Of a DNA stretch of 64,000 nt, positions 41,916 through 49,821 are shown one piece after another. The first letter of the stretch is position 1. Each line of letters opens with the position of its first letter. The notes below the pieces were generated by a model that saw nothing but the letters and a program-made list of their open reading frames with translations, was not told the origin of the DNA and did no database searches. The DNA comes from JADJRG01 sp964474905 (GTDB taxonomy: Bacteria; Myxococcota_A; Polyangia; Nannocystales; Nannocystaceae), in the NCBI GenBank assembly GCA_964474905.1, contig CAYYUP010000004.1, forward strand, positions 105,020 through 169,019, given 5' to 3'. The translations under genes were made by a program, and so were the position numbers.

Positions 41916-42926
41916 CTAGTGCCCGGCAGCTGCGTCGGCCGCCCGCTTTTTGTCGAGCTCGGCCTGGTCTTTGGCGGATATTTTGTCCCGCTTATTCGCC
42001 TTTGGTTGCGGAGGCGCGGGCTCTGCCGGAGGCGGTACTGCAGCCGTTGGTTTGGCGGAAGGATCGGCCGCGGGTTTGCCGAGGATCGGTGCGTCGGGGC
42101 GGATCCCGTGGGGGACTTCGATACGCTCGCCGACGGTGACCTTGCGGCCAAAGTGGATCGCCGTGACCCGGATCGAGAGGTCGCTAAAGTCCCAACGTTG
42201 CTCGAGGCTGCGACTGGGAGGGAAGGTTGCAGTGCCATCCTTGGCCCGTTTTGGGGCCTCGCCGCGCGTCGAGGTTGGCTCGCCGTAGAGGTTTTTCATC
42301 GCCTTGACGGAGTCTTCGTAGTCGTCGAGCGCGGCGTTGTGATTGGCGTGCGAGCGCTGGTAGGAGACGTGGCGAAGCGGGTGCTTGTCGCTGTCAAAGA
42401 CGAAGAGGAGGCGACCTCGTGAGCGAGGGCGGGTGCGGTCGCCGAGCTCTTCGGAGGTCACGCTCGGGCAGGAGAAGCGCACCTGCGGGTTTTTCTCGCG
42501 CTTGCTCTTTTTGTTTAGAGATGCCGAAGAGACCGCATCAGCGCCGCTCTCGGCCTGTTTAGCCCGCGCCTTGGCCCGCTTTGCCTCCATCATCGCCCGG
42601 ATCGATGTGTCTTTGCAGTTGAAGCCCTGGGTCTCGACCATTGCCTTGATCGCTTCGTAGGTCGATCGCCCGAGTTCGCCGCCAAAAGCCATCGTCACCG
42701 GTGCGCGCGGGCCCGGATCTGGATCGCGGAACTCGAGGGGGGCGGCGATGTCTTCGAAGAGCTTGCCGCTCTTGCTCGCGCCGGCGGGCGTCGCCGCCTC
42801 TGCTGGGTTCTTTTGCTGAGCCCCTTGGTCCGAGCTGCTCGCTTGCTCGTTGCCCTTGCAAGAGGGGGCGAGCAGGAGCGCGGAGGTCAGGGCTATGACA
42901 GTGCGGAATGACGACTGCTGGGGCAC
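41916..42926 (-). CDS. Lipoprotein of unknown function with Pro/Ala/Lys-rich tail
   Basis: The GTG at 42926 gives 336 residues. The N-terminus has a lipoprotein signal ending in LLLAPSC (Cys at 23) and a Ser/Gln/Ala linker. The central domain (about 55-275) has one Cys pair (GFNCKDT, RFSCPSVTSEEL) and segments such as LLFVFDSDKHPLRHVSYQRS. The C-terminus is a Pro/Ala linker followed by a Lys/Asp helix (KISAKDQAELDKKRAADA). No family is recognised. It lies between the symporter and dciA on the same strand. Confidence 0.68.
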   Translation of the reverse strand: MPQQSSFRTVIALTSALLLAPSCKGNEQASSSDQGAQQKNPAEAATPAGASKSGKLFEDIAAPLEFRDPDPGPRAPVTMAFGGELGRSTYEAIKAMVETQGFNCKDTSIRAMMEAKRAKARAKQAESGADAVSSASLNKKSKREKNPQVRFSCPSVTSEELGDRTRPRSRGRLLFVFDSDKHPLRHVSYQRSHANHNAALDDYEDSVKAMKNLYGEPTSTRGEAPKRAKDGTATFPPSRSLEQRWDFSDLSIRVTAIHFGRKVTVGERIEVPHGIRPDAPILGKPAADPSAKPTAAVPPPAEPAPPQPKANKRDKISAKDQAELDKKRAADAAAGH

Positions 42927-43019
42927 CGCGGCACCGTAGGCAAAAATCCCAGATCGCGCCAGTCGACGGATCCTGGCGCGGGCATGATCGCTCGGTGCCT
43001 TTGGCGGGCCGTTGTTGGC

Positions 43020-43529
43020 TCAGCCGGGGTAGGTCGGCGGCGCTTGGCTGAGCACGATCCTGGCGGCAGCGATCGCCTCGCGGAGCTCTGGATCCTGGAC
43101 CGCATGGATCGCCGCGGCGGTCTCTTGCGAGGGCTCTGGGGGCAGCGGCGGCGCACGTTCGGGGAATACCACCGGTGGCTCAAAGGGCGCGGGCGGGGGT
43201 CGCTCGTGGCGGGCGAGACGGAGTCGGACGGTCTTGAGCTGGGTATTGGGGGCGAGCTTGGTGAGCTTACCCACCAGCGCCAGGCGCATGTAGGTCAGCT
43301 CGTGTAGCCACTGGGAGTCGTGGACCGCGATAATCGCCTCATGTCCCGAGACGGCCTCCGGCCAGGCGTGTTTGGCGAGCGCATCGCCTGCCACCTGCGG
43401 CCAGACATCACGGAGTTGGTAGAGGCGGATCCTGTCGTGGGGGACATACGAGCGGATCCAGCTCCAGATCGCTTCGTCGATCGGACGGGGCTTGCCGCGA
43501 ATGTTCCTGCGTCGACGCCTTCGGGCCAT
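43020..43529 (-). CDS. dciA: DciA-like protein (DUF721)
   Basis: The ATG at 43529 starts MARRRRRRNIRG and gives 169 residues. The DUF721 core is the KH-like segment IRLYQLRDVWPQVAGDALAK, followed by GHEAIIAVHDSQWLHELTYM. Its C-terminal half is Pro-rich. DciA helps load the replicative helicase DnaB in bacteria lacking DnaC or DnaI. The N-terminal Arg block suggests nucleic-acid contact. The gene is divergent from the small lipoprotein gene at 43599. Confidence 0.85.
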   Translation of the reverse strand: MARRRRRRNIRGKPRPIDEAIWSWIRSYVPHDRIRLYQLRDVWPQVAGDALAKHAWPEAVSGHEAIIAVHDSQWLHELTYMRLALVGKLTKLAPNTQLKTVRLRLARHERPPPAPFEPPVVFPERAPPLPPEPSQETAAAIHAVQDPELREAIAAARIVLSQAPPTYPG

Positions 43530-43598
43530 CGCTTGCGAGCATGCCACAGGCTCGGGTCGTCGCACCAATCTGGGGTTGGCGCAGGACTCAGCACGCTG

Positions 43599-43970
43599 AT
43601 GGTGCCCCTCGTGTTGCTCGCACTGATACTGGCCTGCGCACCGACTCAGGGCTGGAGGCTGACGGATCAGCGGATCTGCGAGCGTGAGAGCCCGGCGATC
43701 GTCTGCATCCGGGTCGAGCCCGACCGGCCGTTGCGTTTTGAACTCGGAGGCACCGCGTTGCTACCCGGCGAGTGCGCACTGGCGCCAAAGAAGGGCGGCC
43801 TGCTCCGGGTTTCGGTCGACGACGGCCGGGCACGCGAGATCGACTCGCGCTGGCTGCGAGCACCGCGGGGCCGGGTCACTTGGATCGGCGTGCGCGACCG
43901 TCGTTTGCGAGTGCAGACCCATGGCCGCGAGCGTTGCGATCGTCGACGCTTGGATCGCGACTCGCAATGA
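43599..43970 (+). CDS. Small predicted lipoprotein, 123 residues
   Basis: The ATG at 43599 gives a lipoprotein-type N-terminus, MVPLVLLALILAC (Cys at 13). The mature part is short and basic, with two Cys near the start (RICERESPAIVCIRVEPDRP) and one at the end, and beta-like segments (FELGGTALLPGE, GLLRVSVDDG). No family is recognised. The gene is plausible but rests on the signal sequence and reading-frame length only. It is convergent with the DUF4215 lipoprotein gene. Confidence 0.5.
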   Translation: MVPLVLLALILACAPTQGWRLTDQRICERESPAIVCIRVEPDRPLRFELGGTALLPGECALAPKKGGLLRVSVDDGRAREIDSRWLRAPRGRVTWIGVRDRRLRVQTHGRERCDRRRLDRDSQ

Positions 43971-44003
43971 GTCGCGATCGGAGCAGGGGCGGTAGGTCGG
44001 TTT

Positions 44004-45344
44004 TTATTGGGGTGCTAGATTGGAACAGCCGGCGAGGTCGGCTGTTCCGCTATTGGTGGGGATCGGATCGGCGTAGAGCAGGGTCTCGTTGAGCGTAGGT
44101 GGAGCCGAGAGATCGAGGATGAAAATGTCGTCTTCGCCTCGGATGTCCATTGCGAGGATCTGCTGCTCCTCGCCGACAAAGACGATACCGGCTGCATAGA
44201 CATCGTCTGGACCCTCGACCGCGGAGAGCACTGTCGCCGTGGCTCGATCAACCTCGAAGTAGAGGCTAAGGGGCTCCGGTGGCGGCGGTCCGGGTTCGTT
44301 GGCCGAGATGAACATGGCGCCGTCGAAGCGGAAGGCGACATCGCTGACGTGGGTCGAAAACACGGTGACTGGTTGGCCGTTTTTGGTGAGCACATTGGGA
44401 CCATCGATGAACTCGCCCGAGATGGGATTGACCTGAGCAATGGTTACTTCGGTGTTGCTATTGGACTCATAGGTATCGAAGACGGTTACCCATAGTTCTC
44501 CGTCGTCATTCATCGCCGCACCCATGATCCAAACACCCAGATCCGGGCCGACGGGGGATAGTTCGCCGGTCTCGGTGTTGACCGCGACGAGCTGACTGCC
44601 GCTGCCGATGTTCTCGGTGTCGCCAGCAAAGCCGTAGACGGCGTTTGACGGGTCGGTGTACATCGCGTCCAGATGGCGCGGCAGACCGTTGATCGTGGTC
44701 TCTGGAGTGAGCGCGATGTAGTTGCCGTCGACCGACAGGGTTGCCAAGCGGCAGGTATTGGCGATGGCGCTCGGCTGACCGAAGGGCGGACCCGGCGATG
44801 CGCACTGGACAGCGTGGAAGCCGGTCATGCAGGGCTCTCCCATCTCCAGGCACAGAGAGCCGCATTCGGTGACGCATGCCGAGCTGCAGCCATCGTCGGC
44901 TTCGCTATTACCGTCATCGCAGGTCTCGTCCGGGTCGATCACGCTGTTGCCGCAGAGATCGTCGCTGAACAGACAATCGGACTCGCAACCGTCGCCGTCG
45001 GTGAGATTGCCATCGTCGCATTGCTCGCCTTCTTCGAGGATGCCGTTGCCACACACACTGGGGCTATTTGTAGTCGTGGATTCAGTGGTGGTGGTGGTGG
45101 TGGTGGTGGTGGTGGTGCCCGTGGTGGTGCCCGTGGTGGTGGTGGTGGTGGTGCCCGTGGTGGTGCCCGTGGTGGTGCCCGTGGTGTCCGTGCCGGTTTC
45201 GGTGTTGGCGGTTGACGAACCGTTGGTCGCAGTGGTCTCGCTGCTGCCTGTGGCGTCCTCCGAGGGCGAATTGCTCCCGCAACCCATGACGTGCAGTAAG
45301 GCGAGAGAGCCAGCCCAAGCCAAAGACACATGAATCAACTTCAT
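44004..45344 (-). CDS. Lipoprotein with poly-Thr stalk and DUF4215 repeats, beta-propeller-like C-terminal part
   Basis: The ATG at 45344 gives 446 residues. A lipoprotein signal (LAWAGSLALLHVMGC) is followed by a Ser/Thr/Gly stalk with runs of Thr. Two DUF4215 repeats come next (CGNGILEEGEQCDDGN, CGNSVIDPDETCDDGN). The C-terminal 280 residues contain repeated strands of the type LVAVNTETGELSPVG and GELWVTVFDTY, as in beta-propeller or quinoprotein-like domains. It is a probable surface lipoprotein. A 10-bp inverted repeat lies in its last codons. Confidence 0.75.
   Translation of the reverse strand: MKLIHVSLAWAGSLALLHVMGCGSNSPSEDATGSSETTATNGSSTANTETGTDTTGTTTGTTTGTTTTTTTGTTTGTTTTTTTTTTTESTTTNSPSVCGNGILEEGEQCDDGNLTDGDGCESDCLFSDDLCGNSVIDPDETCDDGNSEADDGCSSACVTECGSLCLEMGEPCMTGFHAVQCASPGPPFGQPSAIANTCRLATLSVDGNYIALTPETTINGLPRHLDAMYTDPSNAVYGFAGDTENIGSGSQLVAVNTETGELSPVGPDLGVWIMGAAMNDDGELWVTVFDTYESNSNTEVTIAQVNPISGEFIDGPNVLTKNGQPVTVFSTHVSDVAFRFDGAMFISANEPGPPPPEPLSLYFEVDRATATVLSAVEGPDDVYAAGIVFVGEEQQILAMDIRGEDDIFILDLSAPPTLNETLLYADPIPTNSGTADLAGCSNLAPQ
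44022..44048 (-). terminator. 10-bp perfect hairpin inside the last codons of the lipoprotein gene
   Basis: GGAACAGCCG (44022-44031) pairs perfectly with CGGCTGTTCC (44039-44048) around a 7-nt loop. On the minus strand AATCTAGCACCCCAATAAAAACC follows. The stop codon is 16 nt past the stem. A U-run is absent, so its role as terminator is uncertain. Confidence 0.35.
45085..45186 (-). repeat. Trinucleotide-type repeat (poly-Thr codons)
   Basis: On the plus strand GGT units repeat, interrupted by GCCCGTGGTGGT blocks; on the coding strand this is ACC/ACG coding for Thr with occasional Gly. Length variation by slippage is likely. Confidence 0.85.
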
Positions 45345-45521
45345 GGATGTAGACTACCACTGACAAATCGGCCTGGGGACATACTGTTATTAGTTTATGG
45401 TGATTGATCCGTCGTGCATTTCGTGACGATTGTTGCTGTGTTAACGGTGTTTATGCGGGAAAAATCGCTCCCAAATGGGCATAAACGGCCCTTGGGGGGC
45501 AATTTCGTGCAGTTGAGCGGC

Positions 45522-47081
45522 TTAGGGCTTGCCGCTGCCGCTTGTCTCGAGGTCTTCGAAGTCGAGTGGACGCGGTCGATTGGCGAGAATCTGCTGCGCC
45601 GCTTTGGCATTGTCGGCGGTCTGGGTGGTCTCGGCGGCGAGGGCAAAGCTCCGCCTTAGCGAGCGTTCGGCGGCTTCGCCCGGGGGCGGTATGCGCATCT
45701 TGGCGGCGGCGACGGCCAGGCGGAGGTGCTCCCGGGTGACCGGCGAGAGTGCTTCGATTTCGGGCAGCAGCCAGTCGATCTCGGCGACCCGATCGGAGCG
45801 GCGGATTTCGGTCGACTGGGGGCTCGTGGGGACCAACTCGGCGAGCCCGTAGAGAGCGGCGTCGGGGCGAGCACGGAGTGCCAGGATCGCCTCGGCGAGC
45901 GCCTGCCGCCTGGGCGTATCGGAACTCAGGCGATCGAAGATCGGGCCGATGATCGTTTCGACAGCGGGCCAGACTTGGGGGCGACTGCGGGGCATGGGCT
46001 CCTCGCCCTCGAGGGGGGGCGGCGAGTCCTGGTCGCGAAGTTCGTTGAAGCGTTTGACCGCGCGGCGGCGGCCGTCCTCCCGACGCTTCGCCTGGAGCGC
46101 GTTTTGCAAAAAAGACTCAGCTGGATCGGCACCGACGCGGCGGCTGTAGGCGATCGCCAGGTCGGTCGCCTGATCCGTGAAGCCCAGGTCGATCCATCGC
46201 TCGATCTCCGCGGTCCAGGGGGCGAGCAGCTCGCTTGGGGGCGGTTTGCCGTCGCCGCTGCTGAGTCGGCGGCCGACTGCGGCGCCTTGCAAATACCGGC
46301 GACAGGCGGCGCGCTCCGTAGTTAGCAGGGCATCATCGCCGGAATAAGGGGTTGCCTCGACCGCGAGCAGAACCTCCAAGAGTCGGCGCTCGATCGCCTT
46401 TGCAAGATCGTCGAGGCCGGGCACTCGGCGGCGCCACTGAGCGCTGACAAAGTCTCGGCCGTAGTGCAGGAAGCGGCCGGCAAGGACCCGTGCAAGGGGG
46501 GGCAGCGGGCCTTTCGGGGGGAGGCCGAGCTGCAGCAGGGCTTCGTTGTAGGTGCGAGCGAGCAGCGCGTTTGCCTTGATCCGCGCTGTGTGTGTCGCCA
46601 TGCGGTCGAGGCGTCGCTCGCCAGCGACGACCACAAGGGCGAGCACTTGATCGTCGATCGGCGAGACCGGGGTGCTCAGCGGTTTGGTGATGGCCCCGTT
46701 GATCGCCGCCTCGAGAGGTGGTGAGCCGGGCCTCGCGAGGGCGACCAAGCGGGCGATGCCGCGGAGGTCCGCCGCGTGTAACCTGTCGATAAGGTCAGCT
46801 GCAGCGAGCGGGGAGTCGGCGCTGAGGAGGAGCGCGCGGTCTTCGAGGGCCGCGGCTGGGGTGCCAGGGGCCGCCGGGCAGGTGATCGCCCGAGCCGCGA
46901 GTGAGACGGCGCAGTGGCCCTCAGAGTCGGCCTTGGCGGCGGTTTTGGCAACGGCGGTCCTGTCCGGTAGAGCCGCGGGCATGGCCGGATCGTTAGACGC
47001 AGGGTTTGGCGCGTTGCAAGCGATCGCCAAGAGAGCCGAGCCCAGGGCCCAGTTGTAAAAGGTGCACGAGGGACCCCGCAC
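45522..47081 (-). CDS. Predicted lipoprotein, helical, function unknown
   Basis: The GTG at 47081 gives 519 residues with a lipoprotein-type N-terminus (WALGSALLAIAC). A GTG at 47132 would add 17 residues before it. Residues 40-500 are helical with many Arg/Ala/Leu segments (AEDLIDRLHAADLRGIAR-like, VLAGRFLHYGRDFVSAQWRR, RRAVKRFNELRDQDSPP). The C-terminus contains a further helical block and ends LDFEDLETSGSGKP. No family is recognised. It is downstream of the PilZ gene on the same strand. Confidence 0.62.
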   Translation of the reverse strand: MRGPSCTFYNWALGSALLAIACNAPNPASNDPAMPAALPDRTAVAKTAAKADSEGHCAVSLAARAITCPAAPGTPAAALEDRALLLSADSPLAAADLIDRLHAADLRGIARLVALARPGSPPLEAAINGAITKPLSTPVSPIDDQVLALVVVAGERRLDRMATHTARIKANALLARTYNEALLQLGLPPKGPLPPLARVLAGRFLHYGRDFVSAQWRRRVPGLDDLAKAIERRLLEVLLAVEATPYSGDDALLTTERAACRRYLQGAAVGRRLSSGDGKPPPSELLAPWTAEIERWIDLGFTDQATDLAIAYSRRVGADPAESFLQNALQAKRREDGRRRAVKRFNELRDQDSPPPLEGEEPMPRSRPQVWPAVETIIGPIFDRLSSDTPRRQALAEAILALRARPDAALYGLAELVPTSPQSTEIRRSDRVAEIDWLLPEIEALSPVTREHLRLAVAAAKMRIPPPGEAAERSLRRSFALAAETTQTADNAKAAQQILANRPRPLDFEDLETSGSGKP

Positions 47082-47168
47082 GGATCGAGCGCGCGTATGC
47101 TCAGCCTCTGCCCGGATCGTCGCGGTTCGCACGTCTCGACCTCGTGACTGGAGAGCTCGACGCCGAGC

Positions 47169-47789
47169 TCACTCGTCGACGATCCGGCGGATGACCTCGC
47201 GGATCCTGTGTACGCCGCCCATATCGCGGGCGATAAACTCGACGCCGCAACCATCGGGATTGTTGTTGTTGCGGATCACCGATTGCACCTCGAGGGGGCG
47301 AGCGCTGCCCGGGGGTGTGATCTCGATGATGATCTCGTCGCCGATCGTGAGCTTGTTTTCGGTCAGGAGGAGTGCGCCGGCCTCGGAGATCTCAGAGATC
47401 GTCGCGCAGGACAGCTCTGGTTCGTCGCAGCGTCGCCAGCGGATCTCGACGAGCACTGGTTGGCGGACGTGGCGACGACGGGGGCTCATCTTTGCGTCCC
47501 CCAGGGCGACCTCACGGAGGAAGACGAGCTTGCGCCACTCAGAGCCGATGCAGCGGAGCACACCGCCTGCTCGGACACGCAGGCGCGGGCGGGCGCCCTG
47601 CCACTGCTTGCCGATCGCGCGGACCATCATCTTGCCCGGCAGGCCGCTATAGAAGACCTCGGCGAGTACCTCTTCGCCGGGCTCGAAGCGCTCTGTCGTG
47701 AAGACCTGGATCGCATTGTCCTCACCGGGTGACTGGAGCGCATCAATAAAGGCCTCTCCGGAGGTGTAATGGCAGCGGATCCTTCGCAA
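47169..47789 (-). CDS. PilZ-domain protein
   Basis: The TTG at 47789, with AAGAGA 6 nt upstream, gives 206 residues. The C-terminal PilZ domain has the Arg motif RRRHVRQPVLVEIRW and the (D/N)xSxxG-like motif ISEISEAGALLLTEN, then GDEIIIEITPP and GVEFIARD. The N-terminal 90 residues form a second beta domain (GEEVLAEVFYSGLPGKMMVR). PilZ domains bind cyclic di-GMP, and myxobacterial members affect motility and exopolysaccharide. The first element of the D/N-x-S-x-x-G motif is Glu here, so binding is plausible but not certain. Confidence 0.85.
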   Translation of the reverse strand: MRRIRCHYTSGEAFIDALQSPGEDNAIQVFTTERFEPGEEVLAEVFYSGLPGKMMVRAIGKQWQGARPRLRVRAGGVLRCIGSEWRKLVFLREVALGDAKMSPRRRHVRQPVLVEIRWRRCDEPELSCATISEISEAGALLLTENKLTIGDEIIIEITPPGSARPLEVQSVIRNNNNPDGCGVEFIARDMGGVHRIREVIRRIVDE

Positions 47790-47939
47790 TTGGTGTCTCT
47801 TGCTAGTGTGGAGCGGTCGCTGGCGACCGCACTGGAGGCGGCTGATGGTAGCAAGCCTGCGGGAGCGCTCGCAAGCGACGCCGGTACCTCGAGACGCTCA
47901 CGTCGTCACGGCCAGCCGGCCCATAGATCGCCCTGGGAT

Positions 47940-47963
47940 TTTGGACTAGACCTTTGGACTAGA
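47940..47963. repeat. 13-bp-period direct repeat upstream of the glycosyltransferase gene
   Basis: TTTGGACTAGA occurs at 47940-47950 and again at 47953-47963, separated by CC. It lies 40 bp before the ATG at 48004 in the divergent PilZ / glycosyltransferase interval and could be an activator or repressor site. Confidence 0.4.
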
Positions 47964-48003
47964 GCTGTTGCGGTCCTCCATCGACGGACCCCTGGGAGTG
48001 TGT

Positions 48004-48792
48004 ATGACAAGTACTTCAACGGTGAGCGTCGACGGGAGCGATGGACAGCAACGCCGGGGTGTCGTGCTCCTGCCGACCTACAACGAGCGCGAGAACCTCG
48101 CGGCGATCGTCGCGGCGATCTTCGAGGCCCAGCCATCGCTCGACATCCTGGTGATCGATGATGCGAGCCCCGACGGTACGGGCGATATCGCCGACGGTAT
48201 CGCAGCCGGTGAGCCGCGGCTGTCGGTGCTGCATCGTTCGGGCAAAGAGGGGCTCGGTCGGGCCTACCTCGATGGTTTTGCGCACGCCCTGGCCGACAAC
48301 GCGGGCTACGATCTCCTCGTACAGATGGACGCCGACTTCTCCCACGACCCGAGGCACCTGGCGGCGATACTCGACGCGGCGTCGGCGGGCGCAGATGTTG
48401 TCATCGGATCTCGGTATGTAAAAGGCGGGCGCACGGTCGGTTGGTCGTGGCATCGCCGGTGGCTTTCGCGGGCAGGTGGCACCTACGCCCGCCTGGTGCT
48501 CGGCGTTGGCATCCGCGATCTGACGGCGGGGTTTGTCTGCTACCACCGAGAGGTCCTGGAGGCGCTCGATCTGGCTGGTGTTGAGGCCAGCGGCTACGGC
48601 TTTCAGATCGAGATGAAGTTTCGCTGCGAGCGCATGGGATTTGCCATCCGCGAGGTGCCGATCGCCTTTCCTGATCGCCAGGTGGGGACCTCAAAAATGT
48701 CCCTCGGGATCATGGCCGAGGCACTCGGGTTGGTCTGGCGCCTGCGTCTTCGCGGCCGTGATGTCTTTGCTGCGAGAGGAGCGAGAGCATGA
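48004..48792 (+). CDS. Polyprenol-monophosphomannose synthase-like glycosyltransferase, family GT2
   Basis: The ATG at 48004 gives 262 residues. DPM1/polyprenol-phosphate sugar synthase motifs are VVLLPTYNERENLAAIV, ILVIDDASPDGTGDIAD, LLVQMDADFSHDPRHL and VIGSRYVKGGRTVGWSW, with EASGYGFQIEMKFRCERMG and VPIAFPDRQVGTSKMS. It lacks C-terminal membrane helices, as in soluble DPM1-like enzymes. The product would be a polyprenol-phosphate mannose or glucose for lipid-linked glycan assembly. It is coupled to the aminotransferase gene by ATGA (48789-48792). Confidence 0.9.
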   Translation: MTSTSTVSVDGSDGQQRRGVVLLPTYNERENLAAIVAAIFEAQPSLDILVIDDASPDGTGDIADGIAAGEPRLSVLHRSGKEGLGRAYLDGFAHALADNAGYDLLVQMDADFSHDPRHLAAILDAASAGADVVIGSRYVKGGRTVGWSWHRRWLSRAGGTYARLVLGVGIRDLTAGFVCYHREVLEALDLAGVEASGYGFQIEMKFRCERMGFAIREVPIAFPDRQVGTSKMSLGIMAEALGLVWRLRLRGRDVFAARGARA

Positions 48793-49673
48793 CGATCAAG
48801 GTTTACCTGTCGACTGCCGGTCGGCCCCTCGATCCGAAAGAGGCGATGATCTCGGTCTTTGATCGCGGTTTTCTCTACGGCGACAGCGTCTACGAGACCC
48901 TGCGTACGGCGGGCGGGTATTTCGTCGAGATGAGGCGTCATCTTGTGCGCCTGCGCCGGAGCGCCGCTGGCATCGGCCTCGAGATTCCCTACAGCGACCC
49001 GGCGATCGCGGCTGCGACGCGGGCGACCTGTGACGCGACCGAGAATGCCGACTGTTATGTGCGTATCGTCGTCTCCCGCGGCACCGGTGAGCTGGGCCTC
49101 GATCCGCGATATGCCGGCGTGCCGCTCTTTGTCGTGATCGCGAAGGATTTGGGTCTCGCCCCGACGGCGCTTTACGAGCGCGGTCTCTCGGCCAGAATCG
49201 TCGATATTCGCAAGATATCTCGGCGTTCACTCGACCCGACGCTTAAGACCGGCAACTACCTCAACAGTATCCAGGCGCTTCGGCAGGCGACGGAGGGGGC
49301 GGCCGAGGATGCGATCATGCTGAGCATCGACGGTGCGGTGGCCGAGGGCGCGACTAGCAATGTTTTTATGGTCAAAGATGGTGCCCTGCTCACGCCCTCG
49401 CTCAAGACCGGTCTGCTCTCGGGCATCACCCGGGCGCTGATCTGCGAACTCGCGCTGGCCGACGGCCGAGCGGTCTCAGAGGTGACGATCTGGCCCGACG
49501 AGCTGCGGGCCGCGGACGAGGTATTTCTGACCTCTTCGGTGCGGGGTCCGATCGCCGTGACCACCCTCGATGGAGCACCGGTCGGTGATGGTTTGGTGGG
49601 CCCGATAACCCGCCGCTTCAGCGAACTCTACCGCGCCTATCTCGAGGCTGTCGCTCGCGGCGAGCACGAGTGA
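48789..49673 (+). CDS. Class IV PLP aminotransferase (BCAT / D-amino-acid aminotransferase / ADC lyase family)
   Basis: The 294-residue product has the class IV fold signatures: MISVFDRGFLYGDSVYETLR, the PLP Lys153 in LKTGNYLNSI, EGATSNVFMVKDGALLTPSL and GITRALICELA. Family members include branched-chain aminotransferase, D-amino-acid aminotransferase and 4-amino-4-deoxychorismate lyase. The motifs here do not separate these cleanly, though the YETLR wording resembles ADC lyase / DAAT more than IlvE. It follows the glycosyltransferase with a 4-bp overlap. Confidence 0.9.
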   Translation: MTIKVYLSTAGRPLDPKEAMISVFDRGFLYGDSVYETLRTAGGYFVEMRRHLVRLRRSAAGIGLEIPYSDPAIAAATRATCDATENADCYVRIVVSRGTGELGLDPRYAGVPLFVVIAKDLGLAPTALYERGLSARIVDIRKISRRSLDPTLKTGNYLNSIQALRQATEGAAEDAIMLSIDGAVAEGATSNVFMVKDGALLTPSLKTGLLSGITRALICELALADGRAVSEVTIWPDELRAADEVFLTSSVRGPIAVTTLDGAPVGDGLVGPITRRFSELYRAYLEAVARGEHE

Positions 49674-49821
49674 GAGCGATGCCAGCTCCGGTCGACCGAG
49701 CCGCTTGAGCGCTGACGCTCGGATGATCTGCTCTTAGGGTCATCTACGCCCATGGGGGGTGTAGGGGCCCCTTCACGACCAGAACGTTGTGGTAGCGTGG
49801 GCGCAGAGAGTGGAGATCGCG

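Noticed and set aside
45085..45186. His-rich protein from the minus-strand +1 frame (CAC repeats)
   Set aside because: It is the out-of-frame reading of the poly-Thr stalk. The Thr frame has a lipoprotein signal and DUF4215 repeats.
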